A stretch of 64,000 bases of DNA from Corynebacterium endometrii (GCF_004795735.1 NZ_CP039247.1:124001-188000), one strand, 5' to 3'; shown: positions 42,847 to 51,912, counted from the stretch's first letter. The notes: generated from the sequence alone by a model not told the origin. Numbers and translations are program-made.

Positions 42847-43377
42847 TTACTGCTGTGGCAGGCGCGGCCATTCCACGCCTGGAATTTCGGGAAGCTCGAT
42901 GAGCCCTTGTTCGCTCGCATGGATAAGGCCCGCCGCTGCCGCCAGGGCCACCACGGTACCGATGCCCAGCCCCAGGTAGGTCTCCAGGGTGCGGCCGACG
43001 GGCCAACCATTGGCCGCGTCCGTGCGGATGGTCTCCCAGATTGGCGAGGCCGCGGAGCCCGCAGCCACCGCGCCCGCCGCCGCGCCCCCAGGATTGGCCT
43101 GGGCCCCGGCGATAGCCCCGGCAACCGCGTCAGGGGTCAGCTGCGAGGATGCCGCCTCGCCGGCCCCGCGGAACGATGACGTGTAGCCTTGCTGCCCGGT
43201 GAGTTCCTTCCATCCGGCCTCCGCAACATACTTGGTGGTCTCCCACCCGGAGGCCTTGGAGCTGAGCGAGCTGCCGCTTGCCTCCGCCTCCGAGGACGCC
43301 CCCGCCGCCCCCGCGCTCACACTCGCCGCCGTCATGGCCGCTAGCAATGCGGTGAAAATAGTGCTGGAATGTTTCAT
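42847..43377 (-). CDS. Secreted DAANGW paralogue A
   Basis: A 176-residue exported protein (signal peptide about 1-30, then a Ser/Ala/Gly-rich stretch). The C-terminal part contains TDAANGWPVGRTLETYLGLG (119-138) and one hydrophobic helix (about 137-153) followed by a short acidic tail. The same block occurs in the neighbouring gene at 43598-43966, so the two are paralogues. They probably sit in the envelope with the helix as anchor. Function unknown. An AAGGAG-type site precedes ATG 43377. Confidence 0.65.
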   Translation of the reverse strand: MKHSSTIFTALLAAMTAASVSAGAAGASSEAEASGSSLSSKASGWETTKYVAEAGWKELTGQQGYTSSFRGAGEAASSQLTPDAVAGAIAGAQANPGGAAAGAVAAGSAASPIWETIRTDAANGWPVGRTLETYLGLGIGTVVALAAAAGLIHASEQGLIELPEIPGVEWPRLPQQ

Positions 43378-43523
43378 GAATACTCCTTGTCCAAATAAGC
43401 GGTGGCGTGAACAAGAAATCCCCCCGCCCCCGAGTTGATAGCTTCTCTAAAAATGTATCTCGAGAGTAACTAGTTTGTCCTTGATTCATTTAAGAAACTT
43501 GGGGAATTAACGCTGGCATGGCA

Positions 43524-43550
43524 AAACCCCAGCCGCAACGGCTGGGGTTT
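43524..43550 (-). terminator. Terminator after DAANGW paralogue B
   Basis: An 11-bp perfect stem (AAACCCCAGCC / GGCTGGGGTTT) with loop GCAAC. TTTT follows on the minus strand, downstream of the 43598 gene. Confidence 0.85.
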
Positions 43551-43597
43551 GGGTCATTCGGAAAAGACCTAAGGCCCTCAAGGAGCCGGTTAGGAAA

Positions 43598-43966
43598 CTA
43601 GAAAGTTGGCAGCAAGCCAGCGTTGGCTGCGGCCACACCTGCGAGGCCAACCACCGCAGCGATGCCTACGCCGAGCAGGATCTCAAAGGTGGTGCCGACC
43701 TTCCAGCCGTTGGCGGCGTCGGCCTTGACGGAGCTGAACAGGCTAGGAGAGATTTCATTGCCGTTATCGATGGAGTTCCGAAGGGAGGAGGTGACGCCAG
43801 TGCCAGGGTTGAGCCCTTCATCGATGGCGGCGCCGAAGACGTAACCGGCGGTGTATTCATCGCTAGAGGAGCCATGAACTGCGTTTGGGTCCTGAGCAAA
43901 AGCTGCGCCGGTGGACAGGGACAGGGCGGTGGCTGCGGCAACTGCAGCGGTAGCGAAGCGCTTCAT
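43598..43966 (-). CDS. Secreted DAANGW paralogue B
   Basis: A 122-residue exported protein: the signal peptide ends AFA|QD after residue 24, a polar middle follows, then KADAANGWKVGTTFEILLGV (81-100) and a hydrophobic helix (about 96-117). Compared with paralogue A the block DAANGWxVGxTxExxLGxGI is conserved, but the Ser/Ala-rich middle of A is missing. AGGAG precedes ATG 43966, and its own terminator follows, so it is an independent and probably well-expressed unit. Confidence 0.7.
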   Translation of the reverse strand: MKRFATAAVAAATALSLSTGAAFAQDPNAVHGSSSDEYTAGYVFGAAIDEGLNPGTGVTSSLRNSIDNGNEISPSLFSSVKADAANGWKVGTTFEILLGVGIAAVVGLAGVAAANAGLLPTF

Positions 43967-44199
43967 GGAATACTCCTAGTGATAGAAAGGGAATAGGCGT
44001 TTGACCTGCGCCATCCAGCAAGCCGTGCGGAGCGGTCAATACGTCTTGAATTATTATCCATGCATGAGTGTTTATGAAGGGTTTCGGAGATTTCTTTTAC
44101 CGCGGGGGTTGAATCGCCGCGGGGTGGAATCCTATTCCTGCAGGTCAAGCGCCTCAGTGGGGGCGGGCTGAATGAGGGGCGAGTTGCTTTCCGGAATGA

Positions 44200-44220
44200 A
44201 TAAAACACCCCTTTTGGGTG
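44200..44220 (-). terminator. Weak terminator after wzt
   Basis: On the minus strand CACCC-AAAAG-GGGTG is followed by TTTTATT, only 3 nt beyond the wzt stop. The stem is short. Confidence 0.5.
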
Positions 44221-44223
44221 GGG

Positions 44224-45069
44224 TTAGCGCTGGTCTTTGAGCTCTTCGGGGATTTCGAGCTCTGCGGGGGCGGCGTCGGATGCCTCTTGCTCGAAGCGGA
44301 CCAGCAGGTCGCGGACGTACTCGCCGGCGCCGGGGCCCTCGTAGGCCTCGACCACGTCAGCCACCTCGCCGCACTCGCGGACGGTGCCGTGGTCTATCCA
44401 CAGTGCGGTATTGCACAGCTGCGCCAGGAAGTCATTGGAATGGGACGCGAAGACCAGGATGCCGGAGCGCTTGACCAGCTCCTGCAGGCGCACGCGGGCC
44501 TTGGCCATGAACGCCGCATCCACGGCGCCGATGCCCTCATCCAGCAGCAAAATCTCCGGCTCAATCGAGGTGACCACGCCGAGCGCCAGGCGCACGCGCA
44601 TGCCGGTGGAGTAGGTGCGCAGCGGCATGGCCAGGTAATCGCCCAGCTCGGTGAACTCCGCGATCTCATCCATCTTGGCCTTCATCTGCTTGATGGATTG
44701 GCCCAGGAAGAGGCCGCGGATGATGATGTTGTCATAGCCGGAGACCTCGGGGTCCATGCCCACTCCGAGGTCAAAGACGGGGGCCACGCGGCCGCGGACG
44801 TCGGCGGAACCGCGCGTGGGCTCGTAGATGCCGGACAGCAGGCGCAGCAGGGTGGACTTGCCGGCGCCGTTGTGGCCCACCAGCCCCACGCGGTCGCCCT
44901 CACGCAGGTGGAGGTTGATGTTAGACAGCGCCTCAACCACCACGGTGTTGTCCGCGTTCTTGCCAATCGCGCCGCCGGCGGTGGACAGCATGGCCTTTTT
45001 TAGCGAGCGGGACTTGGCGTCAAAGATGGGGAAGTCAACGCACGCGTTGTAAGTATCGATAGAAACCAT
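44224..45069 (-). CDS. wzt: Galactan ABC exporter ATPase (Wzt/Rv3781-like)
   Basis: A 281-residue ATPase of the polysaccharide-exporter subfamily. Walker A is GHNGAGKST (65-73), the signature is YSTGMRVRLALG, Walker B is ILLLDEGIGAVD, and the H-loop is ASHS. An N-terminal segment (YNACVDFPIFDAKSRSLK) precedes the P-loop by more than usual, as in the Rv3781 group. It pairs with the permease upstream and would flip lipid-linked galactan outward before arabinose is added. GAAAGG precedes ATG 45069. Confidence 0.92.
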   Translation of the reverse strand: MVSIDTYNACVDFPIFDAKSRSLKKAMLSTAGGAIGKNADNTVVVEALSNINLHLREGDRVGLVGHNGAGKSTLLRLLSGIYEPTRGSADVRGRVAPVFDLGVGMDPEVSGYDNIIIRGLFLGQSIKQMKAKMDEIAEFTELGDYLAMPLRTYSTGMRVRLALGVVTSIEPEILLLDEGIGAVDAAFMAKARVRLQELVKRSGILVFASHSNDFLAQLCNTALWIDHGTVRECGEVADVVEAYEGPGAGEYVRDLLVRFEQEASDAAPAELEIPEELKDQR

Positions 45070-45100
45070 CGGGAAACCTTTCGTGTGATGCCGGAGGGCA

Positions 45101-46015
45101 TTACACCCAGTAGGAAACGCGGAAACGCCACTGCTTCATGGCGAGCAACGTGATGAGCAGGCCTGCGGCGGTGCAGGCCAGGACGATCCACCAGTGGTAG
45201 GCGGCCACGGGCTCACCAATGAGCGGGGCGCGGACAATCTCCAGGTAGTGGTACAGCGGATTGACCTCGGCGATGCGGGCGCGCTCCGCAATCTCACCGC
45301 CCTGCTCCTTGAGCGTGTTGGTCATCCAGACAATGGGCGTGACGTAAAACAGCAGCTGGGTCAGCGCCTCTAGCAGCGGGGCCACGTCGCGGAAACGGGT
45401 GGCGATGATGCCAAAGAACATGGCCACCCACACGCCATTGGCCAAAAGCAGCGCCATGCCCGGGATGACCAGGAAGAACTCCCAGCCCAGGTTGCGCGGG
45501 AAGATGAGGATGAGCAGCAGCCAAATGATCAGGTTGTGGCCTAGGAAGATGGTCTGGCGCCACACCAGGCGGTAGACGTGTACGGACAGTGCGGAGGGCA
45601 GCTGCTTGATCAGGCCCTCATTGTCAATGAAGATGGTGGCGCCTTCCTTGATGGCGCCGGAGATGAAGTTCCACATGATAAGGCCCACGGTCACGTGCGG
45701 CAGGAACTCCGCCACCGGGATCTGGAACAGCATGGAGTACAAAAGGCCCAGGGCCAGCGCCATGACGCCGGTGGCGATGGTGATCCAAAAGGGGCCCAGG
45801 ACTGAGCGCCGGTAGCGCTGCTTGATGTCCTGCAGGCCCAGCATGAACCAGAGCTCGCGCTGCTTGGCGCCCTGCACAAGGTCCGCGAATGCCGCCCGCA
45901 TGGTCATGGATTGCGACGGTGGCGCGGTGCCCTCTTGGGGTTCCGCGGTCATACGGGCTACGTCTGCGGCTAGATTCCTGGCTGGATTCCGGCCGTGGGT
46001 GTTGTTGTCTTGCAC
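45101..46015 (-). CDS. wzm: Galactan ABC exporter permease (Wzm/Rv3783-like)
   Basis: A 304-residue ABC-2 permease with six helices. The amphipathic entry segment WFMLGLQDIKQRYRRSVLGP and the helices through LIMWNFISGAIKEG match Wzm/RfbD. The start is uncertain: GTG 46015 has AAGG upstream, GTG 46060 has no ribosome site, and ATG 45952 would shorten the protein. It lies 31 nt upstream of wzt in the same operon. Confidence 0.9.
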   Translation of the reverse strand: MQDNNTHGRNPARNLAADVARMTAEPQEGTAPPSQSMTMRAAFADLVQGAKQRELWFMLGLQDIKQRYRRSVLGPFWITIATGVMALALGLLYSMLFQIPVAEFLPHVTVGLIMWNFISGAIKEGATIFIDNEGLIKQLPSALSVHVYRLVWRQTIFLGHNLIIWLLLILIFPRNLGWEFFLVIPGMALLLANGVWVAMFFGIIATRFRDVAPLLEALTQLLFYVTPIVWMTNTLKEQGGEIAERARIAEVNPLYHYLEIVRAPLIGEPVAAYHWWIVLACTAAGLLITLLAMKQWRFRVSYWV

Positions 46016-46210
46016 GCTCAAAAACCTTAGTCGTGTTGGGGGAAGATGTGGAGTTTCCACGGCGTTAGATGTCTAAAAATATTGGGTAAGCTGGGTGTTT
46101 CCTTGGATTGTCGCTGTGGCTTGGTTATTCGTGATTGGATAGAAACGGGTATAGAGTAGGGGGTTAATTGGACCGTGGGACTGTATCAAGTGCGTAGGGA
46201 GGGCAGACGC

Positions 46211-47428
46211 GTGAGCTTCGATGTGCCAAGCGTGCGTGGCCTGTATACGGGGCTTTCTGACGGCTGGACGTATCTCAATGCCCATGACACGCCGCAAATC
46301 GCCGAGCGCGTCTCCGCCGGCGTGGCCAGGGCTTTCCGTACCGCGGCGGCCGTGGCACCCCAGGACATGGACGGGGGCCACCACGCGCAGCGCCCGGCCC
46401 CGGGCAGGCTTGAAGGCGCCGCTTTTACCGACGCCGCCCGCATAGCCGTCGCCGACCTTCTCTCCGTCAGCGCCGATCGCGTCATCTTAGGCCCCAACCT
46501 GCCTGCGTTGTACCAGGCGCTGATGCGCGCCATGAAGCCGCTGCTGAAGAAGTCATCCGTGGTGCTTTCAAGGGTGGATGACCCAGAGCTGGCGCAATCG
46601 CTGGCCTTCGGCTGCGCCGATGTGCGCTGGGCGCAGCCGGACCTGGGCACCGGTGAACTGCCGGCCTTCCAGTTTCGCGAGCTGGTGGACGGCTCCACGC
46701 GCCTGGTTGCCTTCTCCGCCGCGCATGATCTTCTGGGAACTGTGGCCCCGGTCGGGGACATTATTGACTTGGTCAGGTCGCGTTCGCGCGCGTGGACCCT
46801 GGTGGACGTCTCCGCGTTGGCGTCCGTGCGCCCGGTGAACTTCGATGAGCTGGGTGCCCACATCGCGGGCGTGGACCTGGGCGCGCTGGGCGGCCCGCAG
46901 ATGGCGGCGTTGGTATTGCGTGATACCGCCATGTTCAACCGCCTCGAGCCGGGGCACTTGAGCGAGCGCTACCTTTCGGCCGGCCTGGCCGGCGGGGTGG
47001 GCCCGCTGGTGGATCACATGGCCGCGCTGGGGCTGGGTGGTGATGCTAGGGGCTCACGCCGCAACCGCCTGGCCGAGTCCATGGCCAACCTGGCCGCGTA
47101 CATGGAGCGGCTGGGGGATGAATTATTCCTGCTCATGGGTTCGCTGCCGGCGGTCCACATCGTGGGAGTGACCGGCGAGGCCGCCGCGGGGGCCGCGATG
47201 GCGGACCGCCTGCCGCGCCTGAGCTTTGTGGTCAGCGGCGTCCCGGCGGAAACCGTCCACCAGCGCCTCTTCGACAATGGCCTGGTCACCACGCTGACCC
47301 CGGTGACCCCGCTGCTTGAGGAGATGGGCGTGGCGGAGGCAGGCGGCGCGGTGACCGTGTCGCTGAGCCCGTTTAACACCAGCCAGGACATTGAAAACCT
47401 GGTGCGCGTGGTGGCCTCCCTGGCGTAG
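46211..47428 (+). CDS. Class-V aminotransferase-fold protein lacking the PLP lysine
   Basis: A 405-residue homologue of the class-V (cysteine-desulfurase-like) proteins found at this place in Corynebacteriales (Rv3778c position). The fold features are present: LVDVSAL with Asp199, GGPQMAALVLR where the lysine loop should be, and the C-terminal SPFNTSQDIENLV. However, the only lysines in the whole protein are K109, K113 and K114, so no lysine exists near the active site (about 222-230) and PLP cannot form a Schiff base. GTG 46211 is preferred (GGGAGGGC upstream). Its role is unknown. Confidence 0.8.
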   Translation: MSFDVPSVRGLYTGLSDGWTYLNAHDTPQIAERVSAGVARAFRTAAAVAPQDMDGGHHAQRPAPGRLEGAAFTDAARIAVADLLSVSADRVILGPNLPALYQALMRAMKPLLKKSSVVLSRVDDPELAQSLAFGCADVRWAQPDLGTGELPAFQFRELVDGSTRLVAFSAAHDLLGTVAPVGDIIDLVRSRSRAWTLVDVSALASVRPVNFDELGAHIAGVDLGALGGPQMAALVLRDTAMFNRLEPGHLSERYLSAGLAGGVGPLVDHMAALGLGGDARGSRRNRLAESMANLAAYMERLGDELFLLMGSLPAVHIVGVTGEAAAGAAMADRLPRLSFVVSGVPAETVHQRLFDNGLVTTLTPVTPLLEEMGVAEAGGAVTVSLSPFNTSQDIENLVRVVASLA

Positions 47429-47449
47429 CGCGGATCTGCGCTACTGGGT

Positions 47450-48409
47450 TTAGGCGGTGGTGAGCACCAGCGTGCCGGTGACCTCGCCGGAATCTAGGGC
47501 CTCGTGGGCCTGGGCCGCCTCCGCCAGCGGGTAGGTGGCGTGCAGGTGGTGGGTGATGTCACCGGAGGCCAGCAGGGGCCAGACGTGCTTGACGGTCTCC
47601 GCCACGATCTCCGCCTTGGCGTCCTTGTCGCGCGTGCGCAGCGTGGTGCCCTGGAGCTTTAGGCGCTTGGACACCACCACGCCGATGTTGAGTTCTTCCT
47701 TCCTGCCGCCCTGCATCCCGATGGTCACCATGTGGCCGTCCTTCGCCAGCGCCTTGAGGTTGCCCTTGAGATACTTGGCGCCGATGATGTCCAGGATGAC
47801 GTCGCAGGAGTCCTTCAATTCCTCGGCGAAGTCCTGCTCCTTGTAATTGATGAGTATGTCCGCGCCGTACTTCCTGCAGGTCTCCAGCTTCTCGGCGGAG
47901 CCGGCGGTCACCGCCACCTCGGCGCCAAGGGACTTGGCCACCTGGATGGCGAAGGTTCCAATGCCGCCCGCGCCGCCGTGGATCAGGATGCGCTGGCCCT
48001 TATTCAGGCCCGCCTCCATGACCAGGTTGGACCAGACCGTGCAGGCCACCTCGATGACCGCGGCGGTCTCCTCCATGGAGTAGCCCTCGGGAAGGGGGAG
48101 CAGCTGGCCTTCCGGCACGGCCACGTATTCGGCATAGCCCCCGCCGGAGAGCAGCGCGCCCACCTTTTCGCCGGGCTGGCGTCCGGTGTCACCGGCGTCC
48201 TCGATGACGCCGGCTACCTCAAGGCCCATGATTTCAGAAGCGCCCGGTGGCGGTGGGTATGCGCCGCGGGCCTGGAGCAGGTCAGCGCGGTTAACCCCGG
48301 CGGCGGCCACCTTGATAAGCACCTCGCCCGGGGCGAGGGAAGGGGTGGAAACGTCCTGCAGTTCCAGCGAACGCGGGTTGTCTAGGTCTGTCTGCACAAT
48401 AGCCTTCAT
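47450..48409 (-). CDS. qor: NADPH:quinone oxidoreductase, medium-chain (QOR-like)
   Basis: A 319-residue zinc-independent MDR enzyme of the quinone-oxidoreductase/PIG3 type. N-terminal GroES-like domain; NADPH motif HGGAGGIGTFAIQVAK; no zinc-ligand set. It would reduce quinones by one or two electrons. ATG 48409 is 8 nt after TACCCT on the minus strand; the longer frame upstream runs into the tRNA gene and is false. It is the Rv3777-equivalent edge of the conserved cell-wall neighbourhood. Confidence 0.88.
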   Translation of the reverse strand: MKAIVQTDLDNPRSLELQDVSTPSLAPGEVLIKVAAAGVNRADLLQARGAYPPPPGASEIMGLEVAGVIEDAGDTGRQPGEKVGALLSGGGYAEYVAVPEGQLLPLPEGYSMEETAAVIEVACTVWSNLVMEAGLNKGQRILIHGGAGGIGTFAIQVAKSLGAEVAVTAGSAEKLETCRKYGADILINYKEQDFAEELKDSCDVILDIIGAKYLKGNLKALAKDGHMVTIGMQGGRKEELNIGVVVSKRLKLQGTTLRTRDKDAKAEIVAETVKHVWPLLASGDITHHLHATYPLAEAAQAHEALDSGEVTGTLVLTTA

Positions 48410-48524
48410 ACCCACCCAGGGTACGGAAAGCGGCGGGAAGCCGCCGCAAATCCGGCGCCAGAGTGGACTTAGGGTGGCGTCAGTTGGTGCGTAGGGCCGG
48501 TGCTGGGGTAGTCTATTGGGCACT

Positions 48525-48609
48525 GGAGACGTGACAGAGCGGCCGAATGTACTGGTCTTGAAAACCAGCGTGGGGAAACTCACCGAGGGTTCAAATCCCT
48601 CCGTCTCCG
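48525..48609 (+). tRNA. tRNA-Ser (UGA)
   Basis: An 85-nt type-II tRNA. The acceptor GGAGACG pairs with CGTCTCC, the discriminator is G, the anticodon loop CTTGAAA gives TGA, and a long variable arm follows. The T loop is GGTTCAAATCC. CCA is not encoded. Confidence 0.95.
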
Positions 48610-48614
48610 CTCCT

Positions 48615-48659
48615 AAACCCCTGGTGGGAGCCGTGCACAGCGGCACCCGCCGGGGGTTT
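48615..48659 (+). terminator. Terminator after tRNA-Ser(UGA)
   Basis: AAACCCC (48615-48621) pairs with GGGGTTT (48653-48659), with additional inner pairing. The T-run is only TTT. Confidence 0.6.
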
Positions 48660-48755
48660 GCCCATCTCGGAGGCCGTTTGGCCGGCGGTCAATTCCGGGC
48701 GGGGTAGCCTAGGAATAGACGTTAAGGCCTCCAAGAAGCCAAGGACCGTGACTGG

Positions 48756-50348
48756 ATGAACACCGTTTTAGAATCTCTTGCCTCGAACCAAGTGTTGCTT
48801 CTCTTCGTTCTGGTGGGCTTCGGGATGATTTTCGCCAAGGTTCGCGTCCGGGGGCTGTCCCTTGGCGCCGCCGCCGTCCTCTTCTTCTCCATCGCGTTGT
48901 CCGCCTTCGGGCTGTCCCAGGGCCATGAGCTCCTGGTCGCGCACGATATTGGCACCCTGGGGCTAGCGGTCTTCGCGTTTGCCATTGGCATTAACTCCGG
49001 CCCCAACTTCTTCCACACCATGAAGACATCCCTGGGGCCCATCGCCGGCATGCTGGCGGTGTTCGTGCTCGCCGGCGTGGTGGCCGGCGTGCTGGGCCGG
49101 GCCATGGGGATGGACTGGGCGCTGATCGCGGGCACATTTGCCGGCGCGGTGACCAATACTCCGGCGCTGGCGGCGGCGGGTTCGGGTTCCGGCGACCCGG
49201 CCACGGCAACGGTGGGTTACGCCATTGCCTACCTCTTTGGCGTGATTGGGTTTATCGGCTGGACGTTTTTCGCGCTGACCAAGCGCTCCGGGGATAGGGA
49301 TAAGCCGCAGGAGGTTATCAACCGCACGGTGCGCATCACCCGCACGGACAAGGTCACCCTCCAGGACGTGATCAACTACGTGGGCGAGGGCGTGGCCTTC
49401 TCCCGCCTGGCCCACAGTTCCAAGGCGCCGATTGAGACGCCCGCGCTTGACTCCGAGCTCGAGCAGGGCGAGTTGCTGACCTGCGTGGGCAGCAAGGAGC
49501 AGCTGGACCGCGTGGTGGAGTACCTGGGCCATGCCTCGTCCGTGTCGCTGATGGCGGACCGGCGGTACATGGACTTTCGCCGCATGACGCTGTCAGATCC
49601 GAAGCTTGCGGGCAAGACCGTGCAGTGGCTGGACATGGAGCACCGCTTTGACGCCACGGTCTCCCGCATCCGCCGCGGCGACACGGACATGGTGGCCGCC
49701 CCCGACGTGGTCCTGCAGCTGGGTGACCGCATCCGCGTGGTGGCGCCCACGAACCGGATGAGGGAAATCTCCGATTTCTTTGGGGACTCCGCGCGCGGCC
49801 TGGCGGACATCAACCCGGTGGCACTGGGCGTGGGGATGACGCTGGGCATAGTCCTGGGAAACGTGAAGTTTGGTTTTGGTGACTTCAGCTTCGGCATTGG
49901 CGCGGCCGCGGGCACCCTGATTGTGGGCCTTATCATGGGGCGCATCGGCCGAATCGGCAAGGTGTACACGTCCGTGCCGTACACCGCGTGCCAGGTGCTC
50001 TCCGAGTTTGGCCTGCTGGTCTTCCTTGCCTACGCCGGCACCACCGCGGGTTCCCAGATCCTCAACGCCTTCACCGGCGGCGAGTGGCTAAAGATCTTCC
50101 TGCTGGGCGGGGTCATCACCACGATGATTGGCCTGGGCATCTTCCTCATCATGCGCCGGGGATTTTCCATGGGCGGCACTAGGCTTTCGGGCCTGCTGGG
50201 CGGCGCGCAGACGCAGCCGGCGGTGCTGGCCTTTGCCAATGACCGCACCAACTTCGACCCGCGCGTGGCGCTGGGATACGCCATGGTCTACCCCGTGGCG
50301 ATGATCGCCAAGATCATCATCGCCCAGGTACTAGGCAGCCTGGGCTAG
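48756..50348 (+). CDS. sucE: Aspartate:alanine exchanger-family transporter (SucE-like)
   Basis: A 530-residue AAEx-family carrier. Two sets of five to six helices flank a cytosolic part (about 185-340) containing two TrkA-C/RCK-C domains. Gly-rich helix motifs such as GTFAGAVTNTPALAAAG and GGAQTQPAVLAFAN repeat in the two halves. Corynebacterial members include the succinate exporter SucE, so dicarboxylate export is a reasonable inference. The stop overlaps the convergent moeB stop: both read through the same CTAG (50345-50348). Confidence 0.82.
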   Translation: MNTVLESLASNQVLLLFVLVGFGMIFAKVRVRGLSLGAAAVLFFSIALSAFGLSQGHELLVAHDIGTLGLAVFAFAIGINSGPNFFHTMKTSLGPIAGMLAVFVLAGVVAGVLGRAMGMDWALIAGTFAGAVTNTPALAAAGSGSGDPATATVGYAIAYLFGVIGFIGWTFFALTKRSGDRDKPQEVINRTVRITRTDKVTLQDVINYVGEGVAFSRLAHSSKAPIETPALDSELEQGELLTCVGSKEQLDRVVEYLGHASSVSLMADRRYMDFRRMTLSDPKLAGKTVQWLDMEHRFDATVSRIRRGDTDMVAAPDVVLQLGDRIRVVAPTNRMREISDFFGDSARGLADINPVALGVGMTLGIVLGNVKFGFGDFSFGIGAAAGTLIVGLIMGRIGRIGKVYTSVPYTACQVLSEFGLLVFLAYAGTTAGSQILNAFTGGEWLKIFLLGGVITTMIGLGIFLIMRRGFSMGGTRLSGLLGGAQTQPAVLAFANDRTNFDPRVALGYAMVYPVAMIAKIIIAQVLGSLG

Positions 50349-51343
50349 CCTTCTCCTGCGGCCCAGCGCGCGTACCCGCCGCGCAGTGACGTCCCGCCCA
50401 GGCGGCGCGCGGCAGTGGCCGAACGGACGCCGGAGGCGCAATAAAACAGCACGTCATCCCACGTGCCGTCGGCTACACCGGCGGGGCCTTCCTCGGCCGC
50501 GAGGAGTTCATCGAGGGCAATGTGCTCATCGCCCGGGATGTGGCCCTGGGCGCGTTCCTCGGCGGTGCGCACGTCGATGATGCGGGTGAAACCGGCGGGG
50601 GAGGAGGCCTCGGGGGCGTCGGATAAAAGCGGGCGTTGCGGCGGCTGGCGGGTGGCCTGGAGGGGGACGTACTCCCACCGCGCGGTCAGCGCATCGAAGT
50701 AGCCCAGCTGGCCGGTGAGCGGCTGGCCCACCCCGGTGAGCACCTTGATGGCCTCGAGAGCCATGGCGGAGCCCACCACGCCCACCACCGGGCCTAGGAC
50801 GCCGGCCACCGCGCAGCTCGGCACGTCCGAGGGCGGGACCGGGAACACGTCCTCAAAGATGGGCCCGCGGCCGGCATGGAAGACGGACATCTGCGCCTCA
50901 AAGCCCAGGATGGAACCCCACACGTGCGGGATACCCAACTTTGCGCACGCCCAGGACGCCACGTAGCGCGCCGGGAGGTTATCCGCGCCGTCTAGCACCG
51001 CGTCCGCGTCCGCGAGCAGCTCCAGGGCATTGGCCTGGGTCAACTTCGTGGCGTGCGCTACCACCGTGACCTCCGGGTTAAGCGCGTTCATCGCCCGCGC
51101 CGCCGAGTCCGCCTTGCCCTGCCCGGGCTGGGTGTGGATGACCTGGCGGTGGAGGTTGCTTAGGTCAACATCGTCCGGGTCAATCACGCTGATGCGGCCC
51201 ACGCCGGCGGCGGCCAAGTAGAGCAGCGCCGGGGAACCCAGGCCCCCGGCGCCCACAACGGCGACGTGCGCGGCGGCCAGTTTGTCCTGCGCTTCCTGGC
51301 CAAAACCGGGCAGCGTCACCTGGCGGATGTAGCGGGAATTCAC
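50345..51343 (-). CDS. moeB: Molybdopterin-synthase adenylyltransferase with rhodanese domain (MoeB/ThiF)
   Basis: A 332-residue E1-like enzyme that adenylates the Gly-Gly end of MoaD. Nucleotide site GAGGLG (31-36), SNLHRQV and the GADNLPARY segment; the second part is a rhodanese domain with active-site Cys302 in CASGVRS, which can supply sulfur. The zinc-binding CxxC pairs of E. coli MoeB are absent. GTG 51343 overlaps the moaE stop (GTGA), so translation is coupled. Together with MoaE and the divergent MoaD it builds molybdopterin synthase. Confidence 0.9.
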   Translation of the reverse strand: MNSRYIRQVTLPGFGQEAQDKLAAAHVAVVGAGGLGSPALLYLAAAGVGRISVIDPDDVDLSNLHRQVIHTQPGQGKADSAARAMNALNPEVTVVAHATKLTQANALELLADADAVLDGADNLPARYVASWACAKLGIPHVWGSILGFEAQMSVFHAGRGPIFEDVFPVPPSDVPSCAVAGVLGPVVGVVGSAMALEAIKVLTGVGQPLTGQLGYFDALTARWEYVPLQATRQPPQRPLLSDAPEASSPAGFTRIIDVRTAEERAQGHIPGDEHIALDELLAAEEGPAGVADGTWDDVLFYCASGVRSATAARRLGGTSLRGGYARWAAGEG

Positions 51344-51816
51344 ATGCCCACCCACTGCCTAGAGCCGTCTTCCAAAAACTGTTCCTTCCAGATGGGCACC
51401 TCCGCCTTGACCCGGTCCGCCAATTCCGCGGCCGCGGCGAAGGCGTCCCCGCGGTGGGCGGCGGCCGCCAGCACCACGAAGGCCGGATCCCCAATGGCCA
51501 GCGGCCCGGTGGCGTGCGCGCACCACAGCCGCACCCGGGGATGGCCCGCGGAGACCTCCCGCGCCACGCGCCCAATCTCCGCTGGCGCGGTGGGGTGCGC
51601 GGAATAGGTCAGGCGGGCCACGCGCTGGCCACCGTCGTGATCGCGGACAATGCCCTCAAAGCTCACCAGGGCGCCCATGGCATCCGTCATAACCTCCGCC
51701 CGGGCCTGCGCAAGCAGCGGGGTCAAGCCCGGGTGCTCCACCATCAGGGCGCCGATGACCTTCCCGGTCTGGGCGTCAACGTAGCTGGGATCTGCGTGAG
51801 GCTCCGTGTGAGTCAA
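51340..51816 (-). CDS. moaE: Molybdopterin synthase catalytic subunit MoaE
   Basis: A 158-residue large subunit that converts precursor Z to molybdopterin with thiocarboxylated MoaD. Family residues are visible: GALVSFEGIVRDHDGG, LTYSAHPTAPAEI, HATGPLAIGDPAFVVLAAAAHR and the C-terminal VPIWKEQF with the catalytic lysine. The TTG start at 51816 is preceded by AAAGGA about 7 nt upstream. It precedes moeB, sharing GTGA, and is divergent from moaD. Confidence 0.92.
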   Translation of the reverse strand: MTHTEPHADPSYVDAQTGKVIGALMVEHPGLTPLLAQARAEVMTDAMGALVSFEGIVRDHDGGQRVARLTYSAHPTAPAEIGRVAREVSAGHPRVRLWCAHATGPLAIGDPAFVVLAAAAHRGDAFAAAAELADRVKAEVPIWKEQFLEDGSRQWVGM

Positions 51817-51912
51817 AGGGGGTCCTTTCCGGGGCGGGGATATCGAGGTCGATGTTAACCCCCATAACGGCGCACTGGCGAACGGCCCCGGGTCTTAGGC
51901 ATAGTGGGCGTC

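Noticed and set aside
48410..48646. N-terminal extension of the quinone oxidoreductase
   Set aside because: It crosses the tRNA-Ser gene on the other strand; the family start is ATG 48409.
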